DNA of 64,000 bases from positions 1 to 64,000 of the forward strand of contig NZ_FOCV01000034.1 of the NCBI RefSeq assembly GCF_900110205.1. Direction: 5' to 3'. The position numbers and the translations under genes are program-made. This document shows, in pieces, positions 43,694-52,674 of this stretch (the first letter of the stretch is position 1; every line of letters begins with the position of its first letter). The notes under the pieces are model-generated. The model saw only the letters and a program-made list of their open reading frames with translations, did no database searches and had not been told where the DNA came from. This DNA is from Rhizobium tibeticum. GTDB lineage: Bacteria > Pseudomonadota > Alphaproteobacteria > Rhizobiales > Rhizobiaceae.

Positions 43694-46195
43694 ATGCAGG
43701 CGCCAACATCAACGTATCGGCTGCAATTCCGGAACGGAATGACGTTCACAAATGCTTGTTCGATCATCCCCTATCTCAAGAGGATCGGGGTCAGTCACCT
43801 ATACGCGTCCCCTCTCTTCATGGCGACGGAAGGGTCGACGCATGGCTACGACATTGTGGACCCAAATCAAATTGATCCGGCGATCGGAGGAGCCGGCGGT
43901 TTTGAACGCCTGGTAGCCGCACTCAAAGCAGCTGAAATGCAGCTTATCCTCGACATTGTGCCCAATCACATGGCTGCCTCGCTTGAAAACCCTTGGTGGC
44001 GCAGCCTGCTTGAGCTCGGCCCCGATAGTCCTTACGCAACCTATTTCGATGTCGATTGGACGAGACCAATCACTCTTCCCGTTCTCGACGATCCATTTTC
44101 GCAAGCCCTGGCGTCGGGCTCTATCGGACTCTCTGGCCAGTCCGCGACTGGGAAGTCTGGCCTTACGCATGGCACGCTCTTGTACCCGCTTCGGCAGGAG
44201 AGCGCTGCGCGCCTCATGGCTCTCGTAAGCTCGGGGCGTGCCTCCCTTGACGAACTTGCCGCCGATCACGCATTCATGGAAGCTCTACACCAGGAGCAGC
44301 ACTGGCACTTCATCCCGTGGAAGGAAGCTCGACACCGCCTCAGTTACAGGCGGTTCTTTGAAGTCGCCGGCCTGGTCGGGCTTCGCGTTGAAGATCAAGA
44401 CGTTTTCAACGAGACACATCGATTGATCATTGAACTTGTCCACGCAGGGCAGGTCCAGGGCCTGCGCGTTGATCACGTAGACGGCCTTTCCGATCCGGCG
44501 GACTATCTTGCAAAACTTCGGAAGGCTGTTGATCCGAGCCCATACATCATTGTCGAGAAGATTCTCGCGCAAAACGAGACGATGCCACCGGGTTGGCCCG
44601 TGTCCGGCACAACCGGATACGAAGTCATTGCAAGCTTCGCAGAGCTGTTCGTGGAACGAGAAGGCCTTGAGTTGCTCGATAAGGCTTATCGAGCAGTGGC
44701 GCCGACACGCGCGGACTTTGACCTTGGCAGAAGAGAGGCAAAGCGCGCCATGGTGGAGCGCAACTTTGCCGGTGAGCGCGCCAGGCTGACCGATCTTGCT
44801 ATGGCAGTGGTGCCTCAATTGCAGCGCGGCGCCGTCGACGAGGCGATCGCCGGGATCCTGGTGGCGTTTCCAGTCTACCGAACCTACGGCGCGACAGGCC
44901 CGCTCGAGGGCCCCGACCGGGTCCTGTTCGAAAGCGTGCTCGCCGATGCGGCTAGGAACGCCGAACAACCTGAAGCTGTTTGGATGATCGGCCGCGCGAT
45001 CCTCGACCCTGATGACAACCCCAATGCTCTCGAACTTCGCAGGCGTTTGCAGCAGCTGAGCGGCCCGGTGATGGCAAAGGCGATGGAGGACACGCTATTT
45101 TATCGCTACAATCGCTTGCTTGGGCTGAATGAAGTCGGCGGTGACCCGGCCACGGTCGGCAGTGAGCCGGACGATTTTCACAGGACGATGTGCGAACGTG
45201 CGATACTGCAGCTGGGGCTGTCGGCAACCTCGACACATGACACCAAGCGTGGGGAAGATGCGCGCGCGCGCCTCTATGCCCTGACCGAACATGCTGCGGA
45301 GTGGTTAGCCGGTTTTAACCGATGGCAACAGCTCAATCGAGCTTTTATTGTCAATACTCCGGACGGACCATGGCCCGAACCCAATACACAATGGATGCTC
45401 TACCAGGCTCTGGTGGGCATCTGGCCCCAGGATATCGAAGACATCGATGGCGTGTTGAGCGACCGTTTCAAAGACTATGCACAAAAAGCCATCCGGGAGG
45501 CCAAGACATACACGGACTGGGGCGAACCAAATGAGCGCTACGAGACCGCGGTCCTCGACTTTGCAGGCGGGCTGTTGGGCAAGGAGAACCAAGCGTTCCG
45601 CAATGACTTCGATCGCGCGATAAGGCGTATCATTGCTGCCGGACAATTGAACAGCCTGGCCCAGACATTGCTCAAGCTGACGATCCCCGGCGTGCCTGAC
45701 ATCTACCAGGGATCGGAGGGACCGGAACTCAGCCTCGTCGATCCCGACAATCGCCGGCCTGTCGACTTCCGACGCTTGGAGGCCATGTTATCATTGAAAG
45801 CCGCGGACGGTGGAGATGTCTGGCAGAGAAAGCAGACGTTGATCGCAACAGGTCTGAAGCTTCGTCACGCGCGGCCCGAACTTTATGATCGCGGCGACTA
45901 CTTGCCCCTTAACGTACGAGGGCAAAGGCACCGGCATATCGTGGCGTTCGCCCGTCATGACAAGCGGCAGTTTTCCATAACGATCGTTCCCCGACTGATT
46001 TCGCGGCACATCGATGCGATCACATTGCGCACGAAACCTGGCTATTGGGGCGATACCCGGATTGAGCTGCCCGCTCGGCTCAGCACGCCGCGCCGAGATA
46101 TCCTGGCCGACAGCGCGGTTGACGGCGGGCCGGCAATCGAGATCGAGACAGCATTTCGAACACAGCCCTTCGCCCTCTTGATATCGGCGGACTGA
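43694..46195 (+). CDS. treY: malto-oligosyltrehalose synthase TreY
   Basis: An 833-aa GH13 enzyme: STYRLQFRNGMTFTNACSIIPYLKRIGVSHLYASP, GSTHGYDIVDPNQIDPAIGG, LILDIVPNHMA, the nucleophile region GLRVDHVDGLSDP, the acid Glu in IIVEKIL and the STHDTKRGEDARARL motif typical of TreY. It converts the terminal alpha-1,4 bond of maltodextrins into alpha-1,1, giving maltooligosyl trehalose. It converges on treZ with only 15 bases between the stops. Length matches the family. Confidence 0.95.
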   Translation: MQAPTSTYRLQFRNGMTFTNACSIIPYLKRIGVSHLYASPLFMATEGSTHGYDIVDPNQIDPAIGGAGGFERLVAALKAAEMQLILDIVPNHMAASLENPWWRSLLELGPDSPYATYFDVDWTRPITLPVLDDPFSQALASGSIGLSGQSATGKSGLTHGTLLYPLRQESAARLMALVSSGRASLDELAADHAFMEALHQEQHWHFIPWKEARHRLSYRRFFEVAGLVGLRVEDQDVFNETHRLIIELVHAGQVQGLRVDHVDGLSDPADYLAKLRKAVDPSPYIIVEKILAQNETMPPGWPVSGTTGYEVIASFAELFVEREGLELLDKAYRAVAPTRADFDLGRREAKRAMVERNFAGERARLTDLAMAVVPQLQRGAVDEAIAGILVAFPVYRTYGATGPLEGPDRVLFESVLADAARNAEQPEAVWMIGRAILDPDDNPNALELRRRLQQLSGPVMAKAMEDTLFYRYNRLLGLNEVGGDPATVGSEPDDFHRTMCERAILQLGLSATSTHDTKRGEDARARLYALTEHAAEWLAGFNRWQQLNRAFIVNTPDGPWPEPNTQWMLYQALVGIWPQDIEDIDGVLSDRFKDYAQKAIREAKTYTDWGEPNERYETAVLDFAGGLLGKENQAFRNDFDRAIRRIIAAGQLNSLAQTLLKLTIPGVPDIYQGSEGPELSLVDPDNRRPVDFRRLEAMLSLKAADGGDVWQRKQTLIATGLKLRHARPELYDRGDYLPLNVRGQRHRHIVAFARHDKRQFSITIVPRLISRHIDAITLRTKPGYWGDTRIELPARLSTPRRDILADSAVDGGPAIEIETAFRTQPFALLISAD

Positions 46196-46210
46196 AGATT
46201 GTGGCAACCG

Positions 46211-48013
46211 TCAGTGCGCGATCTGACGTTCCGGCGCCAATGGCTCGTCTTCGAGGGTCCAGCATACATACCACGGCGGAAGGCGGTCGGCTGTCTGATG
46301 TGTTTTCCAGATCACCGAACCAGACTGTGGCAGATCCATCGCGACGGGCTGGTGCGATAGATTGGCAATAAGGTGCAGCTTTCTCCCCTCCCCGAGATCC
46401 CAATGAACGTCGATCAATTGCCTTGAGGAACCGATGTGTCCGCCCGAGCGCATCGTTTCCAACAGCGGGACGATGTGAGCGCGCCGCAGCGTGATGAGAT
46501 GGCGATAGAGTTCGAGATGCTCTCTATGTCCCGGTTGCTCGCGCCTATTCCAATCGAGCTTGGCGGATGAAAATGTCGTTTCATCCGTCGGATCAGGAAG
46601 TGTGTCGGCACCTTCCTCGTCAAAGCCAGGCAGGCGGTACAGCTCCTCGCGCCGCCCCTTGCGCACGGTCGCATTCAGCTCCTCGCTGAAATCGCAGAAA
46701 TAGGGAAAATTGGCCTCGCTTTTCCATTCTTCTCCCATGAAAATCATCGGCACCTGAGGGCAAAGAAGGTAGACGCTGGCGATCGCTTCGAGGGCCGGCT
46801 GCGGCGTGATTTTATGAAGGCGGTCGCCATGGGCGCGGTTGCCGACCTGGTCATGGTTCTGAATGAAAGCGACGAAGGCGGTCGGAGGCAGGTGATCGCT
46901 CGGCTGGCCACGGGCGGTCCCCTTATAAGGCATCGTTTCGCCCTGGTAGATGAAGCCTTCAGCGATCGCCCGTGCGACGACAGACGGGGACGTTGAATAA
47001 TCGGCGTAATATCCGAACGCCTCACCGCTCGCAGCGCGATGGAGCGCGTGATGGATATCGTCGTTCCACTGGGCAGTGTAGAGAGGCGGCTTGCCATCCT
47101 CATCGCGTTCGAGCAGCGAAGCGGCATTGTCTTCATTTTCGACGATCAAATGGCAATAACGTCCTCGCATTGCCAGCCTGATCGTCCGGGCCAGGTGGGA
47201 AAGCAAATGCTCGTCGCTTTCATCCCTGATCGCATGCACAGCGTCAAACCTCAGCCCATCAGCTCGGAATTCCTCTAGCCAGTAAAGGGCATTCTCGACG
47301 ACGAACTTGCGGATCAGGTCGGAATGCTCATCGTCGTAGTTGATGGCTGGCCCCCATGGCGTCTTGTGGTGGCGGTTAAACAGGGGGACATAAGAGGGCA
47401 GATAGTTTCCCTCCGGTCCGAAGTGGTTGTAGACGACGTCGAGAAAAACAGAGATCCGCCGCTGATGAGCCGCATCGATAAAGGCCTTTAGATCCTCCGG
47501 GCGCCCGTAGCTGCTGTCAAGCGCGTAGGGAAGCACGCCGTCATAGCCCCAACCGCGGCGTCCGGGAAAGTCGTTGACTGGCATGAGTTGGATCGCCGTG
47601 ACGCCAAGTCGTTCGAGATGATCAAGCCGCTGCGTCGCAGCCGCCAGCGTCCCGGCTTGCGTGAAGGTTCCGATATGCATTTCATAGAGGATCGTTTCGC
47701 TCCATGGACGGCCACGCCAGGCACCGTCCACCCAGCTGTAGCGGCTCCCATCGACGACTTCACTCGGCCCGTGCACGTCATCAGGCTGATAGCGAGAGGC
47801 GGGATCGGGGATTTCCTGCCCATCAGCAAGGACGAATCGATAGCGCGAGCCATGGCTCGCCTGCTCGGATAGGAACGTGAACCAGCCGCTAGGCTGAGCC
47901 ACCATCTCGCAAGGTGGACGATCGCCGATAATGATCCCGACGGCCGTCTGCAGGGGAGCCCAGAGGCGGAAGCGCACACCTTCATCCAGCGTCTGCGGGC
48001 CGAAGCTGAACAT
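46211..48013 (-). CDS. treZ: malto-oligosyltrehalose trehalohydrolase TreZ
   Basis: A 600-aa GH13 enzyme from ATG 48013 (GGAGG upstream): N-terminal CBM48 region FSFGPQTLDEGVRFRLWAP, then SVFLDVVYNHFGPEGNYL, nucleophile Asp in FRADGLRFDAVHAI, acid Glu in HLIVENEDN and FIQNHDQVGNRA. It releases trehalose from maltooligosyl trehalose made by TreY. It has its own EcfG-like promoter rather than sharing one with treY; the two genes are convergent. With glgX in the window, the full TreXYZ route from glycogen is present. Confidence 0.95.
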   Translation of the reverse strand: MFSFGPQTLDEGVRFRLWAPLQTAVGIIIGDRPPCEMVAQPSGWFTFLSEQASHGSRYRFVLADGQEIPDPASRYQPDDVHGPSEVVDGSRYSWVDGAWRGRPWSETILYEMHIGTFTQAGTLAAATQRLDHLERLGVTAIQLMPVNDFPGRRGWGYDGVLPYALDSSYGRPEDLKAFIDAAHQRRISVFLDVVYNHFGPEGNYLPSYVPLFNRHHKTPWGPAINYDDEHSDLIRKFVVENALYWLEEFRADGLRFDAVHAIRDESDEHLLSHLARTIRLAMRGRYCHLIVENEDNAASLLERDEDGKPPLYTAQWNDDIHHALHRAASGEAFGYYADYSTSPSVVARAIAEGFIYQGETMPYKGTARGQPSDHLPPTAFVAFIQNHDQVGNRAHGDRLHKITPQPALEAIASVYLLCPQVPMIFMGEEWKSEANFPYFCDFSEELNATVRKGRREELYRLPGFDEEGADTLPDPTDETTFSSAKLDWNRREQPGHREHLELYRHLITLRRAHIVPLLETMRSGGHIGSSRQLIDVHWDLGEGRKLHLIANLSHQPVAMDLPQSGSVIWKTHQTADRLPPWYVCWTLEDEPLAPERQIAH

Positions 48014-48046
48014 TGCGGACCCTCCAAAGGTTTTGGGTTTGGTCAA

Positions 48047-48071
48047 AACCTTCCTTTGTGCAACAAGTTCC
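48047..48071 (-). promoter_or_regulatory. EcfG-type promoter for treZ
   Basis: Minus strand GGAAC, 17-base spacer, GTT; 34 bases before the treZ start. The site lies between treZ and the end of the kinase gene. Confidence 0.55.
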
Positions 48072-48104
48072 CTGCGGCTACCATGCGGTTCCGGTTGAGT
48101 GCGC

Positions 48105-50036
48105 TCACTTTCGGTCAAGAACAGCGGCGAGAATGGACGAGTTCAGCTGCGCCTGTGAAAACGGCTTTGGAAGTCTGACAAGATCGCGGTCCGATGCATT
48201 GGGCAGATCCGCATAGCCGGTTGCTAGAATAACCGGCAAATGAGGATGGCTCGCCCGAAGAAGGGCTGCAAGCTCCGCACCTGTCATCTTGGGCATGGCG
48301 TGGTCGGTGACGACAAGATCGAAGTCGTTTTCCTCTGAAAGCAGCTTCAACGCTTCCTCGGCCGACTGGGCCTCCACGGCCGCGTGGCCGAGATCCTCGA
48401 TCATCAGCGCGGCATTCGTCAGCACAAGCGGATCGTCGTCCACGACAAGGACGCGCAACGACGTCTCCAGTTTGGGCGCTACTTCCGCTTTCGTCTGGTC
48501 TGGCTCACGGTGCTCGGCGACAGGCAACCAGAGTTCGGCTGTGGTGCCGGCGCCCGTCGAAGATCGAAGTACGAGGCTGCCGCCAGACTGAGCCATCAAC
48601 CCTTGCACCATGGGCAAGCCCAAGCCTGTTCCCTTACCGGCTCCTTTGGTGGTGAAGAACGGGCTCGTCGCACTTTCCAACGTTGCCACGTCCATGCCCT
48701 CGCCATCGTCGGTTACCGAAAGACAGACGTAGTGACCCGGTTTCAGGCCGCCGACGTCGCCAACGGCTAGCCAATGTTCCTTTGCTGCAATAACGACAGA
48801 ACCTCCCTTGGGCATGGCATCACGGGCGTTTAAAGCCAGGTTCAACAGCGCACTTTCTAGCTGATTGGGATCCGAATGAACCCGCGAAAGCGCCAGAGGA
48901 AAGCTGGTGTTGATTTCGATTGTCGGTCCAATCGACCGCCGGAGCATCTCAGCCATCCCTCGAACAAGAGTGGGTATGTCGACAGCTTCCAGCGTCAGCT
49001 CCTGCTTGCGAGAGAATGCGAGCAATCGCTGCGTTAGCGAAGCTCCCCGTCGTGCGCCTTGGATTGCATTCTTGATAAGTTCGGTGACATCCTTTCCGAC
49101 CGCCGCTCGCTTTTGTGCAATTTCCAGGCTTCCCAAAATCGCCGTCAGCAGGTTGTTGAAGTCGTGCGCCACGCCTCCCGTGAGTTGGCCGAGGGCTTCC
49201 ATCTTCTGCGCCTGGAAGAGTTCCTGCTGAGCCCGCTGAAGCGTTTCCTCGGCCTGTCGCTTCTCGGTGATGTCGCGCGTGATTTTGGCAAAGCCTATCA
49301 GACGTCCATCGTCGGCGTGGATGGCATCGATGATGACATTCGCCCAAAATCTGGTTCCATCCTTTCGGATCCGCCAGCCTTCCCTTTCGAAGCGCCCCTC
49401 CCGTTCGGCATTCTCCAATGCGATCTTCGGCAGATTTTGCGCCTTATCCTCGTCAGTATAGAACTTCGAGAAGTGCTGGCCGATGATCTCCTCGGGCGCA
49501 TATCCTTTGATGCGTTGAGCGCCAAGGTTCCAGCTGGATACGTAGCCTTGGGGATCGAGCATGTAGATCGCGTAGTCTACGACGCCTTGGACCAGAAGCC
49601 GGAACTGCTCTTCGCTGCTTTTCAGCACCTCCTCGGTCCGCTTACGCTCGGTCAGGTCCCTGGTGATTTTGGCGAAACCGATGAGCTGTCCTTTCGGATC
49701 GCGGATCGCGTCGATGATGACATGCGCCCAGAAGCGCGAGCTATCCTTGCGGACCCGCCACCCTTCCGCTTCGAACCGCCCTTCCGTTGCGGCCGTATGG
49801 AGGGCGCGCTGGGGCAGGCCGGCGTCGCGGTCGGCAGATGTATAGAAACGAGAGAAATGTTGGCCGAGAATTTCCTCTTCCGTGTATCCCTTGAAGCGAT
49901 GTGCGCCCGCATTCCAGCTGCTGATGTAACCGTCGGGGTCTAGCATATAGATCGCGTAGTCGCTGATTGCGTCGACCAGCAAGCGATATCGCTCCTCGAC
50001 AGTGTGACCGCGCAACGCAACAGATTCGACAGTCAT
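48105..50036 (-). CDS. soluble hybrid histidine kinase, PAS-PAS-HisKA-ATPase-REC
   Basis: A 643-aa protein from ATG 50036 (GGAAGGA upstream). Two PAS domains (about 15-130 and 145-255) are strikingly alike (DYAIYMLDP.GY.SSWN.GA.R.KGY..EEI.GQHFS.FY), pointing to tandem duplication. Then HisKA with His291 in GGVAHDFNNLLTAILG, an ATPase domain (LLNLALNARDAMP, DDGEGMD, GKGTGLGLPMVQGL) and a C-terminal receiver with Asp578 in VVTDHAMPKMTG. No membrane helix is present, so it senses a cytoplasmic cue through PAS, perhaps light, redox or a ligand. It lies close to treZ but has no evident partner regulator. Confidence 0.92.
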   Translation of the reverse strand: MTVESVALRGHTVEERYRLLVDAISDYAIYMLDPDGYISSWNAGAHRFKGYTEEEILGQHFSRFYTSADRDAGLPQRALHTAATEGRFEAEGWRVRKDSSRFWAHVIIDAIRDPKGQLIGFAKITRDLTERKRTEEVLKSSEEQFRLLVQGVVDYAIYMLDPQGYVSSWNLGAQRIKGYAPEEIIGQHFSKFYTDEDKAQNLPKIALENAEREGRFEREGWRIRKDGTRFWANVIIDAIHADDGRLIGFAKITRDITEKRQAEETLQRAQQELFQAQKMEALGQLTGGVAHDFNNLLTAILGSLEIAQKRAAVGKDVTELIKNAIQGARRGASLTQRLLAFSRKQELTLEAVDIPTLVRGMAEMLRRSIGPTIEINTSFPLALSRVHSDPNQLESALLNLALNARDAMPKGGSVVIAAKEHWLAVGDVGGLKPGHYVCLSVTDDGEGMDVATLESATSPFFTTKGAGKGTGLGLPMVQGLMAQSGGSLVLRSSTGAGTTAELWLPVAEHREPDQTKAEVAPKLETSLRVLVVDDDPLVLTNAALMIEDLGHAAVEAQSAEEALKLLSEENDFDLVVTDHAMPKMTGAELAALLRASHPHLPVILATGYADLPNASDRDLVRLPKPFSQAQLNSSILAAVLDRK

Positions 50037-50080
50037 GAAAGTCCTTCCGGCCTGCATCGCAGTGTGCGATGCGTTTCGAG

Positions 50081-50311
50081 CTATTTGGACTTCCCATTGC
50101 GAAGTGCAAGGGATCCGGTGGGTTGGTTCAATTGATCCCCCACATTTGGCCGCTCCGGCGCCATTGCTTGCAAACGAGCCTGGCGGAGGCGTTCAGTCTT
50201 CTGCTGTCGCTTTCGACGCTCCTGTTCCACCGCCTCCCTGGCGATGCGCTCAGTTTCCTCGAAAGCCGCCCGGCGTTGCTCGCCGGTTGGCTTGTTATGT
50301 TTCCATCCCAT
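50081..50311 (-). CDS. small charged hypothetical protein
   Basis: A 76-aa reading, MGWKHNKPTGEQRRAAFEETERIAREAVEQERRKRQQKTERLRQARLQAM..., mostly one long charged helix. The ribosome site is GAAAGATCGATGG-like and weak. It resembles small rhizobial proteins of unknown function. It precedes the kinase by 44 bases on the same strand and could be cotranscribed. Confidence 0.5.
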   Translation of the reverse strand: MGWKHNKPTGEQRRAAFEETERIAREAVEQERRKRQQKTERLRQARLQAMAPERPNVGDQLNQPTGSLALRNGKSK

Positions 50312-50719
50312 CGATCTTTCCCCGACCTCATGTTGCTATGCCTTGTCGATCTCGTCGAGAAACAGCCTGATTTCGCGCGATCAGGGGTCGGCTCTCGTCG
50401 AGCAAGGTCTATCGATACGTTCAACGGCTCGCTCGGAAGACGGTCTGCCCCATCTCGCCGAGAGCGATCCAATTTCCTACGATCAATAACGCACAGCGAT
50501 TCAAACGGTTCACGACGGGCGCGCGTTGTACGATAGTGAACAAACCGACCCGGTTCCGCATGCGAGAAAAGCTCGTAGTGCTGCAGCAACCAGCGATAGC
50601 AGTGCAGCACTGAAAAGATCAGGGCGCCGCTCAGCTTCGACCCAAGGTGGAAAATCCGAAATCCCTGAGCGGCGGGACACATACACCAAGGTGCTTCGAA
50701 AGTTCTGGGCGCGGTGGCC
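50312..50719. other. intergenic, no gene recognised
   Basis: 408 bp. A 184-codon minus-strand frame passes through from 50682, but shows no ribosome site, family motif or typical composition, and I do not call it. Confidence 0.45.
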
Positions 50720-51676
50720 TCAATATCCGCCGACGATTGGCAGGATCTCGCCGGTGATGTAGCTCGACATTTGCGGCGATGCGAGGAAGACGTATGCTGG
50801 GGCGATTTCTTCAGGCTGTGCGGCTCGCTTCATCGGCGTCTGAGATCCGAATGTTTCCACATCCTCCGCTTCCTTGTCCGAAGGATTGAGCGGGGTCCAG
50901 ACCGGGCCTGGCGCGACGGCGTTCACGCGGATGCCCCTAGGCACGAGCTGGCCGGCAAGCGCTCGTGTAAAGGCGTGTATGCCACCTTTTGTCATTGAGT
51001 AGTCGAGCAACTGCTTCGATCCCTCGAGACCGGTGACCGATCCCGTGTTGATGATCGCCGCGCCATTCTTGAGATGCGGGATCGCCGCTTTCGCCATGTA
51101 GAAATAGCCATACAGATTCGTCTTCAGCGTCTCGTCGAAATGTTCATCGCTGAGGTCTTCGATGTTCTGCGTATGAACCTGGAAGGCAGCGTTGTTGACA
51201 AGGATGTCGAGATGTCCGAGTTGCAGGACGGTCTTCTCTACGGCCGTCCTGCAAAAGCTGGCATTCTTGACGTCACCGCGAATGACAAAGCACTTCCGGC
51301 CCTCCTTCTCGACCGCCGCCTTGGTTTCTTCGGCATCTTTGGTTTCCTCGAGGTGGACGATGACAATGTCGGCGCCTTCGCGGGCGAACAGCACCGCCAC
51401 CGATCGTCCGATGCCGGAATCGCCGCCGGTGATCAGCGCGACTTTGTCCTTCAGCTTTTCCGATCCCTTGTAGAAGGGCGCGTCGTACATCGGAGCCAGT
51501 GGAAGATCGGCTTCCGAGCCTGGTTTGTCTTGATGGACCTTCGGAAATGGGGGTTCCGGATAGCGCCGGGCTCCGGCTTGCATGGCGCCGGACGGCTTTG
51601 ATTTTCCCTTCTTGTCGGCCTGTTCGACTTCCTTCTGGATCTCTCGCTGTTTCTGGGCAGTGTGTTTCGGCGACAT
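50720..51676 (-). CDS. SDR oxidoreductase with N-terminal Lys-rich extension (YghA-like)
   Basis: A 318-aa protein from ATG 51676, where AAGGAGG lies six bases upstream. The first 60 residues are charged (TAQKQREIQKEVEQADKKGKSKPSG), then the SDR core: ALITGGDSGIGRSVAVLFAREGAD, LDILVNNAAF, a Ser in INTGSVTG, YSMTKGG and C-terminal ITGEILPIVGGY. This is the family of YghA/glucose- or aldehyde-reducing SDRs linked to stress. The open frame upstream to 52114 is not needed. A weak AAC...GTT pair precedes it, but the -35 does not fit the EcfG pattern. Confidence 0.9.
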   Translation of the reverse strand: MSPKHTAQKQREIQKEVEQADKKGKSKPSGAMQAGARRYPEPPFPKVHQDKPGSEADLPLAPMYDAPFYKGSEKLKDKVALITGGDSGIGRSVAVLFAREGADIVIVHLEETKDAEETKAAVEKEGRKCFVIRGDVKNASFCRTAVEKTVLQLGHLDILVNNAAFQVHTQNIEDLSDEHFDETLKTNLYGYFYMAKAAIPHLKNGAAIINTGSVTGLEGSKQLLDYSMTKGGIHAFTRALAGQLVPRGIRVNAVAPGPVWTPLNPSDKEAEDVETFGSQTPMKRAAQPEEIAPAYVFLASPQMSSYITGEILPIVGGY

Positions 51677-52065
51677 GTCATCCTCCTTGGTTAAGAAGGT
51701 AGAACTCTGATCGGCCCGAAAAGTTTGCCGTGGTTTTCGCACCAATGAAGCGCGCAGCCTCGAAGCGACGGCTTTCTTGGCGAGGCACCTGGTGTGGTGT
51801 CGCGCAATCAGCTCGAATGGGTCCTGTCTTTCGAGCTTGGAGGTCGCTTTCGGCAACTGAAGAAGAGCTTCGCTGCGTGTCAGGGCCTGAAAGCAAGCCA
51901 CATTCCGATACGGGTCAAGCGTCTCCTTGCAATAACGACACAGCCAGCAGTCAGGGCAACTGAGAAAGCCGGGATGGCTCTCACGAGCAGCACGAAAAGG
52001 CCGGTCAGCAAAGCCAAGAACAGCTATTAAAAGCTCGCCGCCGAAAGCTGGCTTTTCTCGTACCA
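51677..52065. other. intergenic, one unexplained open frame
   Basis: The minus frame is open for 146 codons before the SDR start and includes a Cys-rich patch (CPDCWLCRYCKE), but it has no convincing start signal and runs in phase into the SDR. Nothing else is seen. Confidence 0.4.
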
Positions 52066-52674
52066 TCAACGACGTCGGGAACCGTATTCCGATTGACCTG
52101 CTTCGCTCAGCCATCTCTCCGTCTCCATAATCTGGACCTGCACCGAAAAGCGATCTCCGAGCAGTTCCAAGGAGGCGTCATGCGTCTGGTCGGCACTGCT
52201 GCAGACGGCATCTTTCAGCAGGATGACCCGATAGCCTAAATCGACGGCTCCGAGCGCGGCGGCGAGAACGCAAACATCGGTCTCTCCTCCGGAGATGACA
52301 ACAGAACCGACGTTGTCTCCAGAAAGCGCCGCCTTAAGGCGCCCATCGATCCATGGTGAATAGGTACGCTTGTCGAAAACGCGTGCGGGTGGAATTAGCT
52401 TTCGCAGAGAAGGCACGATATCAACAAGTTCCGAGGGCAGATGCTTGCTCGTCATCACGTCCCACTTCTCGTAATAGGTCTTCCACATGCCCGGCATCGC
52501 ATCTGCCGACGCGGGCGGGACGAACCTCGTAAAAATTGTGCGTTCGGGAAAGCGAGATGACAGCTCGATGATCTGAGGCGACACTTCAGCCATCCAAGGT
52601 ACATGCCACGGCGTGTGATCCGCGAACATCCGCTGCATGTCGACGCAGAGGTGGATCCAATTTTCCACGTGCAT
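52066..52674 (-). CDS. isochorismatase-family cysteine hydrolase
   Basis: A 202-aa protein with the family triad: Asp in CVDMQRMF, Lys in FDKRTYSPW, and Cys in GGETDVCVLAAAL. Family members hydrolyse nicotinamide, isochorismate or other amides; the substrate is open. Its ATG shares one base with the topoisomerase stop (TGATG), so translation is coupled. The pair forms one unit with topoisomerase IB. The last residues (SEYGSRRR) are variable. Confidence 0.9.
   Translation of the reverse strand: MHVENWIHLCVDMQRMFADHTPWHVPWMAEVSPQIIELSSRFPERTIFTRFVPPASADAMPGMWKTYYEKWDVMTSKHLPSELVDIVPSLRKLIPPARVFDKRTYSPWIDGRLKAALSGDNVGSVVISGGETDVCVLAAALGAVDLGYRVILLKDAVCSSADQTHDASLELLGDRFSVQVQIMETERWLSEAGQSEYGSRRR

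Noticed and set aside
49059..49943. 294-codon frame opposite the hybrid kinase
   Set aside because: Shadow of the duplicated PAS domains, with no start signal.
50128..50682. 184-codon minus frame
   Set aside because: It overlaps the better supported 76-aa frame and has no motif or ribosome site.
51694..51718. Possible EcfG promoter before the SDR at 51676
   Set aside because: The minus-strand -35 would be CAAAC, two mismatches from GGAAC.
51677..52114. Upstream extension of the SDR frame with a CPDCWLCRYC patch
   Set aside because: The ATG at 51676 has an ideal ribosome site and SDR relatives start there. The cysteines alone do not show a zinc domain, and the extension has no start signal.
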